This document shows positions 1 through 8,630 of a DNA stretch of 46,060 bases, piece after piece. The notes below the pieces were generated by a model. It did no database searches. It was not told the origin of the DNA and saw nothing but the letters and a program-made list of their open reading frames with translations. The DNA is from Beijerinckiaceae bacterium (GTDB lineage Bacteria > Pseudomonadota > Alphaproteobacteria > Rhizobiales > Beijerinckiaceae): contig CANGFT010000032.1 of the NCBI GenBank assembly GCA_947453205.1, forward strand, positions 1 to 46,060. The letters run 5' to 3'. Numbering within the stretch: position 1 is the stretch's first letter; each line of letters opens with the position of its first letter. A program made the translations under genes and the position numbers.

Positions 1-654
1 CAATCGCATCTCACGTGTCTTGCCATCTCTGCTTTTAGAAGCCCAATTGCGCAGATTAGCATGGACACGACGATACTCTTCAAGCGTAAAGTCAGGGCGC
101 CTGTCGCTAGCGTCACCCCTATTAAAAAGCTCAGGGCGCTTGTTGGAACTTACAAAGCCACGCTCGATAGCTTCGTCAAACACCTTGTTCAATGCTGAGT
201 TATGTGTGCCGATGCTGCTTGCTTTTGGACGCTTGCCATATTTCTCTATGCGCCACTCTTCAAACTTTTTAATCAGCGCATAGTCCAAGCTATCAATGTT
301 GTAGGCACCGAAGAATGGAATGAGATAGCGATTTAGAGCGATTATGTAGTCTTTATAAACCTTCTTACCCTGCCCGCCTTTAAGCGCAGCGTCCATAGTC
401 TCTATCGCCAACAGCGCCACTGTCTTAAAGCGGCGTGTCTGTATCGGCATTTGGTTTTTATGCCGAAACTTCGCTTCTAAATACATCTCCTCAGCAACTC
501 TGCCCGCAACAGCCTTATCAAGCTGCTTCGTGCTCACACGTATCCATCGTGTGCCAATCTTATAACGTGCTTGCCAAGCAGAGCTGTTAGAGCGTCTGCT
601 AAGCACTATGCGCCCGTCCAACAGCGTGTTGTCTTTCGCAGCTAATTTCGGCAT
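1..654 (-). CDS. Tyrosine recombinase/integrase, N-terminal part (runs off left edge)
   Basis: The minus strand is open from an ATG at 654-652 to the left edge, giving about 218 residues beginning MPKLAAKDNTLLDGRIVL. The region has the layout of a phage or ICE integrase N-terminus: an arm-binding-like segment with many Lys/Arg (residues about 20-75), then a core-binding SAM-like domain (about 85-200) with IPFFGAYNID and LNKVFDEAIERGF, where helices usually contact the core site. The catalytic domain with the Arg-His-Arg-Tyr residues would lie to the left of the window, so catalysis cannot be judged. Family assignment rests on this pattern and on the adjoining attachment-like region and tRNA fragment. 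Codon use is AT-rich compared with the rest of the window, as expected for a mobile element. The recombinase call is fairly secure; the subfamily is not. Confidence 0.72.
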   Translation of the reverse strand, partial: MPKLAAKDNTLLDGRIVLSRRSNSSAWQARYKIGTRWIRVSTKQLDKAVAGRVAEEMYLEAKFRHKNQMPIQTRRFKTVALLAIETMDAALKGGQGKKVYKDYIIALNRYLIPFFGAYNIDSLDYALIKKFEEWRIEKYGKRPKASSIGTHNSALNKVFDEAIERGFVSSNKRPELFNRGDASDRRPDFTLEEYRRVHANLRNWASKSRDGKTREMRL

Positions 655-740
655 GTAGTCGCTCACTCAGCTAATGTGACATAAAAAGCAACAAACCTGA
701 CTATATCAGTCACTCACTCAGCGCCTTCAGCATTCTCACT

Positions 741-848
741 CTTATTCACATACAATATGAATAAGCGCCGTCGCCGCCCTCTACTCAGCCGCCGCAGTCA
801 CTGTCGCCTTCTGCCTTCTTTGTCTTATTCATATTGTATGTGAGTAAG
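741..848. repeat. 25-bp inverted repeat whose arms are themselves dyads
   Basis: The left arm 741-765 and the reverse complement of the right arm 824-848 agree at 24 of 25 positions, with 58 bp between them. Each arm is also an interrupted palindrome, CTTATTCA (or one-base variant) then 9 bp then TGAATAAG or its partner. The unit therefore looks like two copies of a dimeric-protein binding site placed head to head. Possible roles are an excisionase or regulator site, an accessory recombination site, or a hairpin in transcripts. The sequence alone does not choose between these. Confidence 0.6.
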
Positions 849-873
849 CGGCTTGCGCTGCGTATGCGATAGC

Positions 874-1029
874 TTGTAGCACAGTTTGTAGCAAACTAGC
901 TGCGTCGCGTCAATTTTAGGGCTTGGCTAGGAACGCATTAAGTATCTGTAATTATTGTCTTTTATGATATTTATTGACATCGTAAAAACGCACGTTTTAT
1001 TACGATACTTGTAGCACATTTTGTAGCAC
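874..1029 (+). repeat. Two pairs of TTGTAGCAC repeats (integrase arm-type-like sites)
   Basis: TTGTAGCA(C/A) occurs at 874-882, 886-894, 1009-1017 and 1021-1029. Within each pair the copies start exactly 12 bp apart and are in the same orientation, and the pairs are 135 bp apart. Direct repeats of about 9-10 bp in pairs near a tRNA attachment site are the usual form of arm-type sites for tyrosine integrases. The integrase gene lies immediately to the left, which supports that reading. Confidence 0.55.
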
Positions 1030-1087
1030 GGTAAAAATCAGGAGCTTTTTCATCAATGATTAGAATGGGTTAGTAGATCCATCGCCC

Positions 1088-1132
1088 ATCATAATCCTTG
1101 TGTCGGGGGTTCGAGTCCCTCCTCCGCTACCA
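1088..1132 (+). other. 3' fragment of tRNA-Met(CAT), probable attachment-site boundary
   Basis: Positions 1088-1132 read as the 3' half of an elongator tRNA-Met: anticodon loop ATCATAA (CAT at 1090-1092), T-stem GGGGG/CCCTC at 1105-1109 and 1117-1121 around loop TTCGAGT, acceptor strand CTCCGCT at 1122-1128, discriminator A and encoded CCA at 1130-1132. The 5' half is missing: no AGCGGAG or GGCGGAG acceptor strand lies upstream, and the sequence before the loop (CGCCC) does not pair with the following TCCTT. This is what is left when an element integrates into a tRNA 3' end and carries a replacement 3' end. The intact tRNA should be at the other end of the element, left of the window. Confidence 0.72.
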
Positions 1133-1355
1133 TTTTAACAATTTTATGCCACAGGCTTCGTTGGTCACCGGAGCGCGCCGCGCATTGAAGGCCTGTGGAT
1201 GCCTGCGGGGACTGCTGATTTCATTCAGGGCGCCATTCAAGCCCCTGCCCTCTGCCAGGCACATCCCGCGCCCTGTCGACGCCGGCGGCGCCTCATCTGC
1301 CGAAGCGCCGTCTCGACATTTGTGAGGATGGGAAGAGGGCGGGGAACCGAAGTTT

Positions 1356-2111
1356 CTAGAAACGTAAATGGCCCAACGCACGTTTCCATAAAGACTGCGT
1401 GGCATGAACATCAAACCATTCACCCTCTTCCCCAACCCAGACGCCATCGTCCCCCCGAATAAACTTCCGCATAAAATTCACAGCATGATCAAAATTCAGC
1501 CAGTTGCCGGCGAGCTCTTTACCGAAGCAACCAGAATCCTCACCCGTAAAAGTCTTGGCGAAATAATGGCCTTCGAGACTGGGAAACGGTGCCTCAGCAG
1601 GATTTTTTACCCGTTGTGACACTAATTTAAATCTATTAAAACCTGCATCCAACAAAGCTTCAAGACACCGAACCCCCTGAAATTCTTCAATTGATACATA
1701 CTTTGGCTTCTTAAATTTTTTTAGAGCCTTCACAATCTCGATATCCATTCCCTCCACATCCACCTTCATGTAGTAGGGAACTCCGTAAGAACGGAGCAGA
1801 CTTGAAGCCGTAATTGTTGGAATTTCTACACGAACGGATCCTCCCTCCCGTTCACCATAGTGACTAAATATCGAACTCCAATGGGAGTTTCTTTGATTTA
1901 TAAAAAAATCGACGAATGAAACTGTTTCATCAGCAACAATAGCTTTTTCGATTAAAACAAATTGCTTATTCAAAATCTCTGCCTCGAACCTCTTACGTAG
2001 ATCATCACAAAGGCTTGGATTCGCCTCAACACCGATTACGCGGAAGCCTTTTTGAAGATAAAAATATGAATCGTCACCGTTATTTGCACCGATATCAAAT
2101 ATCGTTTCCAT
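1356..2111 (-). CDS. FkbM-family SAM-dependent methyltransferase
   Basis: A 251-residue protein with the SAM-binding motif FDIGANNGDDS near the N-terminus (residues 5-15), the acidic motif after strand 2 (GVEANPS), and the FkbM-family KVDVEGMDIEIVKAL segment in the middle, followed by YVSIEE. FkbM-type enzymes O-methylate hydroxyl groups, often on sugars in surface polysaccharides. An in-frame TTG lies 21 bases further upstream, but the ATG at 2111 is chosen because GGAG sits 7 bases before it. It is the last gene of an AT-rich leftward group with a glycosyltransferase and an unrecognised protein, so a glycan substrate is likely. The tail (last about 60 residues, Trp and Gly rich) is not part of the fold I recognise. 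Family assignment is good; the substrate is unknown. Confidence 0.8.
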   Translation of the reverse strand: METIFDIGANNGDDSYFYLQKGFRVIGVEANPSLCDDLRKRFEAEILNKQFVLIEKAIVADETVSFVDFFINQRNSHWSSIFSHYGEREGGSVRVEIPTITASSLLRSYGVPYYMKVDVEGMDIEIVKALKKFKKPKYVSIEEFQGVRCLEALLDAGFNRFKLVSQRVKNPAEAPFPSLEGHYFAKTFTGEDSGCFGKELAGNWLNFDHAVNFMRKFIRGDDGVWVGEEGEWFDVHATQSLWKRALGHLRF

Positions 2112-2213
2112 AAGCCCACTCCAACTTATCAAGACATGATGACCATGCGCTATGAGGATCTGAAAACAATCGGCAGATCCCGTTTCTCATTTGATTCCTC
2201 TTTTCTTGAGACA

Positions 2214-4856
2214 TTACTGCGGATGCGAGTTCAAACAAAAAAGCGACTTGGAATGGTGACGATTTCGGGCCTTTCGAACAACTTCGATCTTTTCAATAAG
2301 ATCTTCTACGTTTCGTCCCCAATCCAAATTGTCTCGAGCCAACACGGCCGAATCTGCCATCTGACCAAGCCTTTCTCTGTCGTTAGACAACTCCAAAATG
2401 CGATCAAACATGGAACGGGCGATGTGTTCATCCGACACCAGAAAACCGTTTCTATTATGATGAACAATTTCACTGACCGCGCCCACATCTGTGCATATTG
2501 ACACGACCCCGCACGCCATAGCCTCTATAAGAACGAGGGGTAAACCCTCGAACAAGGACGGCATTACAACAATATCAGCCCAATGATAGAGGCCGCATAT
2601 TTCAGCTTCATCGTAACACGGTGGCTCAACTATCGATAACAATTCCTCTGAGAGAGGAGAATCCGAGGCACTGATAACCTGCCCTCCAATAACACGAAAA
2701 GAGACGTCGAGCCGTTCTCGATTACACAAATGAATTAATTCATCGAGATGATGAAGCCCTTTTTGAAGATCGAGACGCCCCATGAAAAGAATTCGAAGCG
2801 GTTCTTTATTGCGTCGACGCACGGATCTCGCCTCAAGGCCGACGGTTACGGACGAATCCGGAATTACAATGCCCGGCCCGTTTGGAACAGCTATGACCTT
2901 CTCACGCGGAACTCCTAACGCGCACATTTCTTGAGCCAAATGGTTCGAGCAACAAGCGAAAATATCTATTGAATGTTCAAAGGCGAGCCCAATGAATGGA
3001 GCGCCATAAGAATGGCCATTTCTCCGATATTCAAACAAGTGTAAATAATTTACAAATATGACTCCGGCTTTTCTCAATAAACTCGATGCATATAGGAGCC
3101 CATGGCAATGGCAATTGATGACTACGTCATAATTCTGAAGGAGGCTGCGGAAATCGGGATATTTTTCGATCCAGTTACGGGGTAGAACAGTGCCCATGAA
3201 ATCTTCTCCATCCCATTGCTTGTGGTCTGGAACATCGAAGATATAGGTGTCTCGGAACACATTTTCATAACCCGACGGCATTTTGACAGAAGGTGACCCG
3301 ATCACGATGCAATCAACTTGATAACCCTGCTCCACTAACTTCTTTGCGACATTGAAGCCAACACGTTCAACACCGCCAAATTCAAACACAGAAAACACAA
3401 AAGCTGCGGTACGATCACTTAATGTGATACGATTAGGTAAAAGACCCCCGCAACGAAGACGGAGCAAGCCGGGCAATGTCGCGAGATCTGGAGTTCCTGT
3501 CGTTTGCCCGAAAGGTCTCCCAGTCCAAAGCGATGGAAACGATCCAAGGCTCCGTTCAGTACTCATAAACTTTGCAAGACTATGATGCATTTTCAAGGCC
3601 GCGTCGGACGCGGGGCCGACGAAGGGAAAATCAAGCCGGTTCATATAACCGACAAAACCCATGGCATGCATGTCGTTAAGCTCGGATCCAAGAGAAGACT
3701 GGCTCAGAAGTTCACGCAGCTTGAACATGGAAATCCCAAAAAGTTCGACGTTCGCCGAGAGAATAAAATCTCTCGTTGCAAAATTTATCGCTCTGTCTGC
3801 ATGCATATCCAGGGACCAAGCGGAAAAACCTTGAGCATCCACATCACGCTCTAATTGCCAAAAAACAAAATTGAGTAGACCGCATAATTTTAAACTATTG
3901 ATCACTTTTTGCGTTGTGAAAACGACATAAGCGCCAACAGCGTGCCAGTTCGGTCGAAAAAAGGAATAACGTAACTGATCAACATATTTCCTAACCGAAA
4001 TTTTAAATTCAGAATTTGGATCTGAGCAAAGTTGAACAGAATCTGCATCAACTGTTACAATAGCATATCGTGGAGCATCTTCATTTTCAAGCGCGACAAG
4101 AACCCTTCCATCGTTTAACCACTTGTGCTTTGCTTCCATATAATTCATAATTTCTTCATGTCGGCGTGCTGAATTTGAGAGCATGCTTTCTGCGCGCTTT
4201 CTATAATTGAAGCCCGACGCGGGCAGATGAAGTCCACGGTATCCATGCTCCATAGCTGAAATCCAGAACTCCCAGTCCTCGTAGCCTAGTTTCATCAGCT
4301 CATCAAACCGCAAGCCGCTCGTGAACACCCGTCTTCGAACAAGACTGCCTGCCTCGCATATATTCATCACTGCTTCTGTCAGAATTCTAAATGGTCCTGA
4401 ATAATCTCCATGAAATTCGATTCCAAACATTTGAATGTCCGGATAAAACCAATCTGCCTCCGGATTAGTTATCATCACATCAAAAAATCGTTGCACTGCG
4501 CCGGCCGTTAGACGATTATCAGCATCCAAAAAATAAATCGCCTCACAGTTTTCGAAAGACTTCAAGCAAAAATCTACTCCGGCGTTTCGAGCCGCGCTGA
4601 GACCACCATTTGGAGTTCGAATATAATGGATGTTTTTAAACGTGTGACACAGCGAAGCACAATTCAACACCGTCTGCTCATGGACGCAACCATCATCCAC
4701 AATAATATATTCTATACGATGAAACAAATCCTGAGAAATGATGCTTTCAACAGCGTCCATGACGAGCACGCTGTGACGAAACACCGGCGTTATGATCGCG
4801 ATTTTGGCATTTACTGCCTCAGGCATTTTAACGTCCTTTATCAAGGCTACCCCCAT
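2214..4856 (-). CDS. Two-domain glycosyltransferase, GT2 (N) plus GT4 (C)
   Basis: An 880-residue protein. Residues about 18-260 form a GT-A family 2 domain: AIITPVFRHSVLV, YIIVDDGC, NGGLSAARNAG and the metal-binding LDADN. Residues about 480-870 form a GT-B family 4 domain: FEFGGVERVGFNVAKKL, a second half starting ILFMGRLDLQKGLHHL, and the donor-binding EX7E motif in EGLPLVLIEAMA. The middle (about 260-480) is not recognised. Such fusions usually add two successive sugars to a surface glycan. The ATG at 4856 overlaps the stop of the upstream gene as TAATG, which suggests translational coupling. A second ATG at 4826 has its own AAGGA ribosome site and remains possible. The DNA is AT-rich relative to the capsule operon to the right. 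Sugar specificity cannot be read from sequence. Confidence 0.85.
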   Translation of the reverse strand: MGVALIKDVKMPEAVNAKIAIITPVFRHSVLVMDAVESIISQDLFHRIEYIIVDDGCVHEQTVLNCASLCHTFKNIHYIRTPNGGLSAARNAGVDFCLKSFENCEAIYFLDADNRLTAGAVQRFFDVMITNPEADWFYPDIQMFGIEFHGDYSGPFRILTEAVMNICEAGSLVRRRVFTSGLRFDELMKLGYEDWEFWISAMEHGYRGLHLPASGFNYRKRAESMLSNSARRHEEIMNYMEAKHKWLNDGRVLVALENEDAPRYAIVTVDADSVQLCSDPNSEFKISVRKYVDQLRYSFFRPNWHAVGAYVVFTTQKVINSLKLCGLLNFVFWQLERDVDAQGFSAWSLDMHADRAINFATRDFILSANVELFGISMFKLRELLSQSSLGSELNDMHAMGFVGYMNRLDFPFVGPASDAALKMHHSLAKFMSTERSLGSFPSLWTGRPFGQTTGTPDLATLPGLLRLRCGGLLPNRITLSDRTAAFVFSVFEFGGVERVGFNVAKKLVEQGYQVDCIVIGSPSVKMPSGYENVFRDTYIFDVPDHKQWDGEDFMGTVLPRNWIEKYPDFRSLLQNYDVVINCHCHGLLYASSLLRKAGVIFVNYLHLFEYRRNGHSYGAPFIGLAFEHSIDIFACCSNHLAQEMCALGVPREKVIAVPNGPGIVIPDSSVTVGLEARSVRRRNKEPLRILFMGRLDLQKGLHHLDELIHLCNRERLDVSFRVIGGQVISASDSPLSEELLSIVEPPCYDEAEICGLYHWADIVVMPSLFEGLPLVLIEAMACGVVSICTDVGAVSEIVHHNRNGFLVSDEHIARSMFDRILELSNDRERLGQMADSAVLARDNLDWGRNVEDLIEKIEVVRKARNRHHSKSLFCLNSHPQ

Positions 4857-6346
4857 TACTTCGAGTATTCAATATCAAAATCATCGAAAAGCGCCCAAGA
4901 ATAATCATTTTTATGACCTTTATTCTTAGTCGCAAAAAACAGATTCACTAGCCCTGAATAGGGCTCTGGGAATTCAAAAACAATCTGCCCTCTTTGATCC
5001 GCGAAGAGTAGAACCCATTTCACTTCCTTTTTCAAATCGCTCCGCACAAGTTCAAGACCTGGCGCAAAGGATGGAAGCTTCATCCCTACTTTTTCAACTG
5101 TTTTAAATGCCATGCGTTTGAGATTCCGGCCCCAAGAACTGACCGTTAAAAAAGAGGGATCCAAAGTCTCCGCCCAAAAAGCGAATTCGGTTGCCTGCGC
5201 TGCGGAGTTTTCGAGGCGAAATCTAACAGTCAACCGCTTCACATTGACTGCGCGCAGATTTTCAAGAACCCCAACGACTGGCCGCACACCTGATGGATGT
5301 AACATGAACCCACGAAGGTCCGACCTCCAACAGAACTGTCCCGCAAATGCTTCTTGCTGCAGAGGCGTGATCAACTGCAGCATAGCCGCACCATCTTCCG
5401 GGGCCTGGCCATCGACAGCCCCATATTCACAAGCTTGCGTGAGGCCAGGCCGGGACAATGACGTTCCAACAACACCAGCAAGGACGCGAATGGCAAAATG
5501 AGTGCTGTTCCCAGTCGCTGAAGTTGGCTCAGTATATGAGCTTAGTTGGACGCTGGGGACTGAAAGTGTAACATTTAGGCGCCCCACTTTGAAGACGATC
5601 ACAATCTTGATGCATTCCGTCAGTGGATCCGACTGAACGTCACAATAAAAACGGTTCCATCCCTGTGCGATTAAAGCCTCTTTCAGTTCCCAGGACTGAA
5701 TGATGCGGCCTGTCGTCATTCCTTTTAATTCAACGAGTAAAGTCTCGGTGGATAAAAGCGTGTTATGCTTATTAAAGAAAATGTCGACGGCGTGAATGGC
5801 CTCCAACCGGACTCCGATTTCCATTTCTAATGGAGATTTCATCAAAGACAGAGGCAGCCTGCCAGGTGGAACCTGAAATGCGATCGGGGGCACCAGATCG
5901 TTTTGTCTACTCATGTCTGTAAGACGGAGTATGGACCTTTGTGCACGCTCGAAGAGTGTCCGTAAGCGCGCGAGTTCAAGAGATAAAGACAGACCATTTA
6001 TCGCGGCAGCATGGGTGTTTTGACCCAATTTTAAAAAAAACCAGCGAAGTAACTCATTATACATGGGGGGTGAGAAGATGAATGGTTCAGACAGTTCGTT
6101 AGAATTTCGCGGAACAAGCGACTTTAGCCAAAATCCCACCTCATCTTTCAGTTCTAATTTTTCCGAAGATAGAACAACGCCTATGGGGGTGAAATTCAAT
6201 GAATCTGACCCGTCAACAATACTCGATGAATGAATTATCTTACGCTTCGACAAACAGGATTTGATGTCCACAAATTCAAAATATGGACCAGAGATTTCAA
6301 CAAACTCTGCCTTTAGATCCTGGTCAATGATAAACTTTTGATTCAC
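4856..6346 (-). CDS. Unrecognised 496-residue protein of the glycan block
   Basis: I do not recognise this protein. It has no signal peptide, no convincing membrane segment and no catalytic motif I can name. The sequence looks soluble, with a helical part around residues 90-150 and beta-rich segments in the C-terminal half (for example ECIKIVIVFKVGRLNVTLSV and KWVLLFADQRGQIVFEF), which could be a carbohydrate-binding or jelly-roll-like module. Translation starts at GTG 6346, preceded by GGAG at a spacing of 8. Its stop overlaps the start of the GT2-GT4 gene as TAATG. Its place between glycosyltransferase genes and a KpsM-like permease suggests a part in making or exporting a surface glycan. 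That is inference from context only. Confidence 0.7.
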   Translation of the reverse strand: MNQKFIIDQDLKAEFVEISGPYFEFVDIKSCLSKRKIIHSSSIVDGSDSLNFTPIGVVLSSEKLELKDEVGFWLKSLVPRNSNELSEPFIFSPPMYNELLRWFFLKLGQNTHAAAINGLSLSLELARLRTLFERAQRSILRLTDMSRQNDLVPPIAFQVPPGRLPLSLMKSPLEMEIGVRLEAIHAVDIFFNKHNTLLSTETLLVELKGMTTGRIIQSWELKEALIAQGWNRFYCDVQSDPLTECIKIVIVFKVGRLNVTLSVPSVQLSSYTEPTSATGNSTHFAIRVLAGVVGTSLSRPGLTQACEYGAVDGQAPEDGAAMLQLITPLQQEAFAGQFCWRSDLRGFMLHPSGVRPVVGVLENLRAVNVKRLTVRFRLENSAAQATEFAFWAETLDPSFLTVSSWGRNLKRMAFKTVEKVGMKLPSFAPGLELVRSDLKKEVKWVLLFADQRGQIVFEFPEPYSGLVNLFFATKNKGHKNDYSWALFDDFDIEYSK

Positions 6347-6423
6347 CTTTCAAGCTCCGTAGATAAATTTCTTGTGTAGTGGACTTTTTAGATTCGTGTT
6401 TTAGCCTAGTTTTTCAACATTAG

Positions 6424-7230
6424 CTACGCCAGCAGCACACGCCCGCGCAACAATCTTTCAACCACCAAACCACTGCTGATCGCCGCTAGGCCCCATCCCA
6501 GCAAATAGGATTTGTCGAGCAGTGCTGAATGGTATCCGCCAAAATAGGCCTCCCGCAGCCACTCCGTGCAATGCATGAATGGATGGAAGTAAAGATAGCT
6601 GCGGATCTGCGGATCCAGTGCGCCTGGAATGAAATAGACGCCCGATGTCATCCAGAAAAAGATGTTGCTGAGGGAATAGACCGTCACCCACTGGGGAATG
6701 ATCATGGCGATGATGGCGTTCAGGATGCCCAGGCCAACGCCAAGCAGCAAGGCCCCGCCCAGCGCCGCCACAGCCATGGATATGTTGGCTGGCATGAAGT
6801 CGACATCAAGGCAGAGCATCGTCAGCACAAGGCAACAGACCACGCAGGCCGCCACGATCATCTCGATGAGGACGCGCGACAGGAGGATGTCGAAGACGCT
6901 GATGATGGGAAAGACGAGCAGCGGCCGGTTCAGCACCAGGCCGATCACCATGAACCGCGACGTGTAGGACGCGATCATGAAGGGCGTCATGCTCACCGAA
7001 AACCACAGGACAGCGCTCTCTCCATAGGGCACGAGCCGGCCAAGGACCACGTTCAGACCCACCAGAATGAAAATGTGCGAGAGCGGCCAGGCTATGGCGA
7101 TCAGGAAGCCCGGCGCGCTGCCGAACCTCGTCTTCACGTCCCGCAGGATCAGCGCCGCAAGGACATTTCGCTGCGCCCGCAGGATCTCGCCAAGGCTCGG
7201 CCGCCCAAGGGTCAAGGCCTCGCGCGTCAT
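6424..7230 (-). CDS. kpsM: KpsM-like ABC-2 polysaccharide export permease
   Basis: A 268-residue integral membrane protein with about six hydrophobic segments and the usual ABC-2 exporter start, a cytoplasmic amphipathic stretch with LILRDVKTRFGSAPGFLIAI (residues 27-46). C-terminal landmarks include NIFFWMTSGVYF and YLYFHPFMHCTEWLREAYF, typical of KpsM/Wzm/CtrC permeases. It would form the inner-membrane channel for capsular polysaccharide export with a KpsT-type ATPase. No such ATPase is encoded in this window, so it must be elsewhere. The start codon overlaps the stop of the KpsE-like gene as ATGA, placing it in the same operon. GC content is high here, unlike the AT-rich genes just downstream. 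Confidence 0.85.
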   Translation of the reverse strand: MTREALTLGRPSLGEILRAQRNVLAALILRDVKTRFGSAPGFLIAIAWPLSHIFILVGLNVVLGRLVPYGESAVLWFSVSMTPFMIASYTSRFMVIGLVLNRPLLVFPIISVFDILLSRVLIEMIVAACVVCCLVLTMLCLDVDFMPANISMAVAALGGALLLGVGLGILNAIIAMIIPQWVTVYSLSNIFFWMTSGVYFIPGALDPQIRSYLYFHPFMHCTEWLREAYFGGYHSALLDKSYLLGWGLAAISSGLVVERLLRGRVLLA

Positions 7231-8522
7231 GTCAGATGATCCTCGATCGCAAGGCCCGTCAGGGCGAAGATGCTCCAGAGCACCATCAGCCCCAGGGGAA
7301 TGACAAGGCTCATCGCCAGCCGTTCCGGGTAGCGCGCCTCCTCAGGCAGATAGGGCGGCACGAAAACTGTCAGATAGACCTGCTGCTGCTGGGCGCGCAT
7401 CCGCGCCCGCTCGAGCCCGCCCTGCGCCATGGCGAAGAGCTTCTCGGCGAAGATGCGCTGGATCTCCAGCTGCTCGAAGCGGACCAGGGCGGCGGAGAGG
7501 GTCCTCGCCTGCTCTGATTTATTGGTCAGTTCGCCCCGCAGCTGCTCGATCTGGCTGTCCATGGCGTCGATGCGGTCCTTCAGCGCCTTCACCGTCGGCG
7601 CGTTGGAGGCAAGCGCCCGCGACATCACGAACATGTCGGTCTGGAGCTTTCCACGCTCCGAAATGACGCCAAGAAGCAGTTGGGATGTGGCGCTGGCGGC
7701 GGCGCCGGGGTCGAGGATCCCTTCCTTGTCGCGGAACGCGCGCAGATCCCTCAGGGCCTGCTGAACCAGCCCGTCGGCGCGGCGGACCTCCTCCTCGGCC
7801 TTGCGCACGGCGTCGGTTCTGGCCCGCTCGGATATTCTGTTGACCAGATCTTCGCTCACCCGCACGCAGGCTTCCGCGAGGGCTCTGGCGTCTTCGGGGC
7901 GGAAGGCGCGGATGGAGATGGTCAGAATGCCGCTGGGACCATCGACGGAGGTCCGCAGCATTTTCGACCAGTAGCTGTGCAGCTCCTCCGCTCTGGGCTC
8001 CTCCTTGAGCCGCGCCCAGAAATCCAGGCCCGGTCGGCGGAAGATCGTGTTGAGGTCCAGCATCCGCCCGATATCCTCGACAGCCGCGCGGGAGCGCAGA
8101 TATTCCGCGACGATATGGGCGTCCTGGTCGGCGAGCTGCGGCAGGGCGCCGGCGCTCAGCTTGGCCAGCGCATTGGCGGCACCGGCGCCGGGGGTCCGGT
8201 CCATGGGGGCCGCGCGCACGGACAGGCGCGCCTCCGCGACATATTGGTCGGATGCTATGAATGCGAGATAGAGCACCGCCCCAAGGGACGGAATCACCAC
8301 ACCCAGGATGAAGCTCGCCCAGAGAATGGGGACCTTGCGGGCCACGTCGAACAAACCTGCGGGGATGAGGCCGCGCGTCCCCTGCCGGACCTGGATCATC
8401 CCGCCGCCCCGCTGCGGCCGTCCGCCATCGCTTTTCGCCAGAGCGCCCTTGCTCGCCCCGGCGCCCGCGACAATGTCTGACGCGGTCGGGGTCTCTGACA
8501 CCGTGGTGGGCTGATCATTCAT
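7227..8522 (-). CDS. kpsE: KpsE/CtrB-like capsule export inner-membrane protein
   Basis: A 431-residue protein of the polysaccharide co-polymerase type. An N-terminal membrane segment lies at about residues 67-90 (ILWASFILGVVIPSLGAVLY) and a C-terminal one at about 405-425 (LVIPLGLMVLWSIFALTGLA). Between them is a large periplasmic part with long coiled-coil stretches (RKAEEEVRRADGLVQQALRD and following). This is the layout of KpsE, BexC and CtrB, which link the ABC exporter to the outer-membrane Wza/KpsD channel. ATG 8522 is preferred over an in-frame TTG at 8537. Its end overlaps the permease gene by four bases. Family assignment is strong, and the partner outer-membrane lipoprotein is encoded in the same operon at 17379-18560. 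Confidence 0.86.
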   Translation of the reverse strand: MNDQPTTVSETPTASDIVAGAGASKGALAKSDGGRPQRGGGMIQVRQGTRGLIPAGLFDVARKVPILWASFILGVVIPSLGAVLYLAFIASDQYVAEARLSVRAAPMDRTPGAGAANALAKLSAGALPQLADQDAHIVAEYLRSRAAVEDIGRMLDLNTIFRRPGLDFWARLKEEPRAEELHSYWSKMLRTSVDGPSGILTISIRAFRPEDARALAEACVRVSEDLVNRISERARTDAVRKAEEEVRRADGLVQQALRDLRAFRDKEGILDPGAAASATSQLLLGVISERGKLQTDMFVMSRALASNAPTVKALKDRIDAMDSQIEQLRGELTNKSEQARTLSAALVRFEQLEIQRIFAEKLFAMAQGGLERARMRAQQQQVYLTVFVPPYLPEEARYPERLAMSLVIPLGLMVLWSIFALTGLAIEDHLT

Positions 8523-8630
8523 CGCGCGTCGACTCAACCTGCCAGAGGCCCCATGCCCTCAGAAACCCGGGCGCCGGGGGCCGATAGAAAGCCATTTCCC
8601 GATGTCCGTCCACCATCCCGGGGGCCTGGG

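Larger units (their letters stand above)
655..1087. other. Putative attachment/intergenic region of the integrated element, non-coding
   Basis: No credible gene is seen between the integrase start and the tRNA fragment. The stretch holds a 25-bp inverted repeat (741-765 and 824-848), two pairs of TTGTAGCA(C/A) repeats (874-894 and 1009-1029), several ACTCAGC-containing short repeats (around 664-672, 715-722 and 782-789), and a small dyad AAAACG-CA-CGTTTT near 985-998. Such density of repeats between an integrase and a tRNA end is typical of attP arm regions where integrase and directionality factors bind. That role is inferred from position, not proven. Confidence 0.5.

Noticed and set aside
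1040-1132. A complete tRNA-Met gene
   Set aside because: Only the 3' half fits. The 5' acceptor strand, D-arm and pairing of the anticodon stem are absent.
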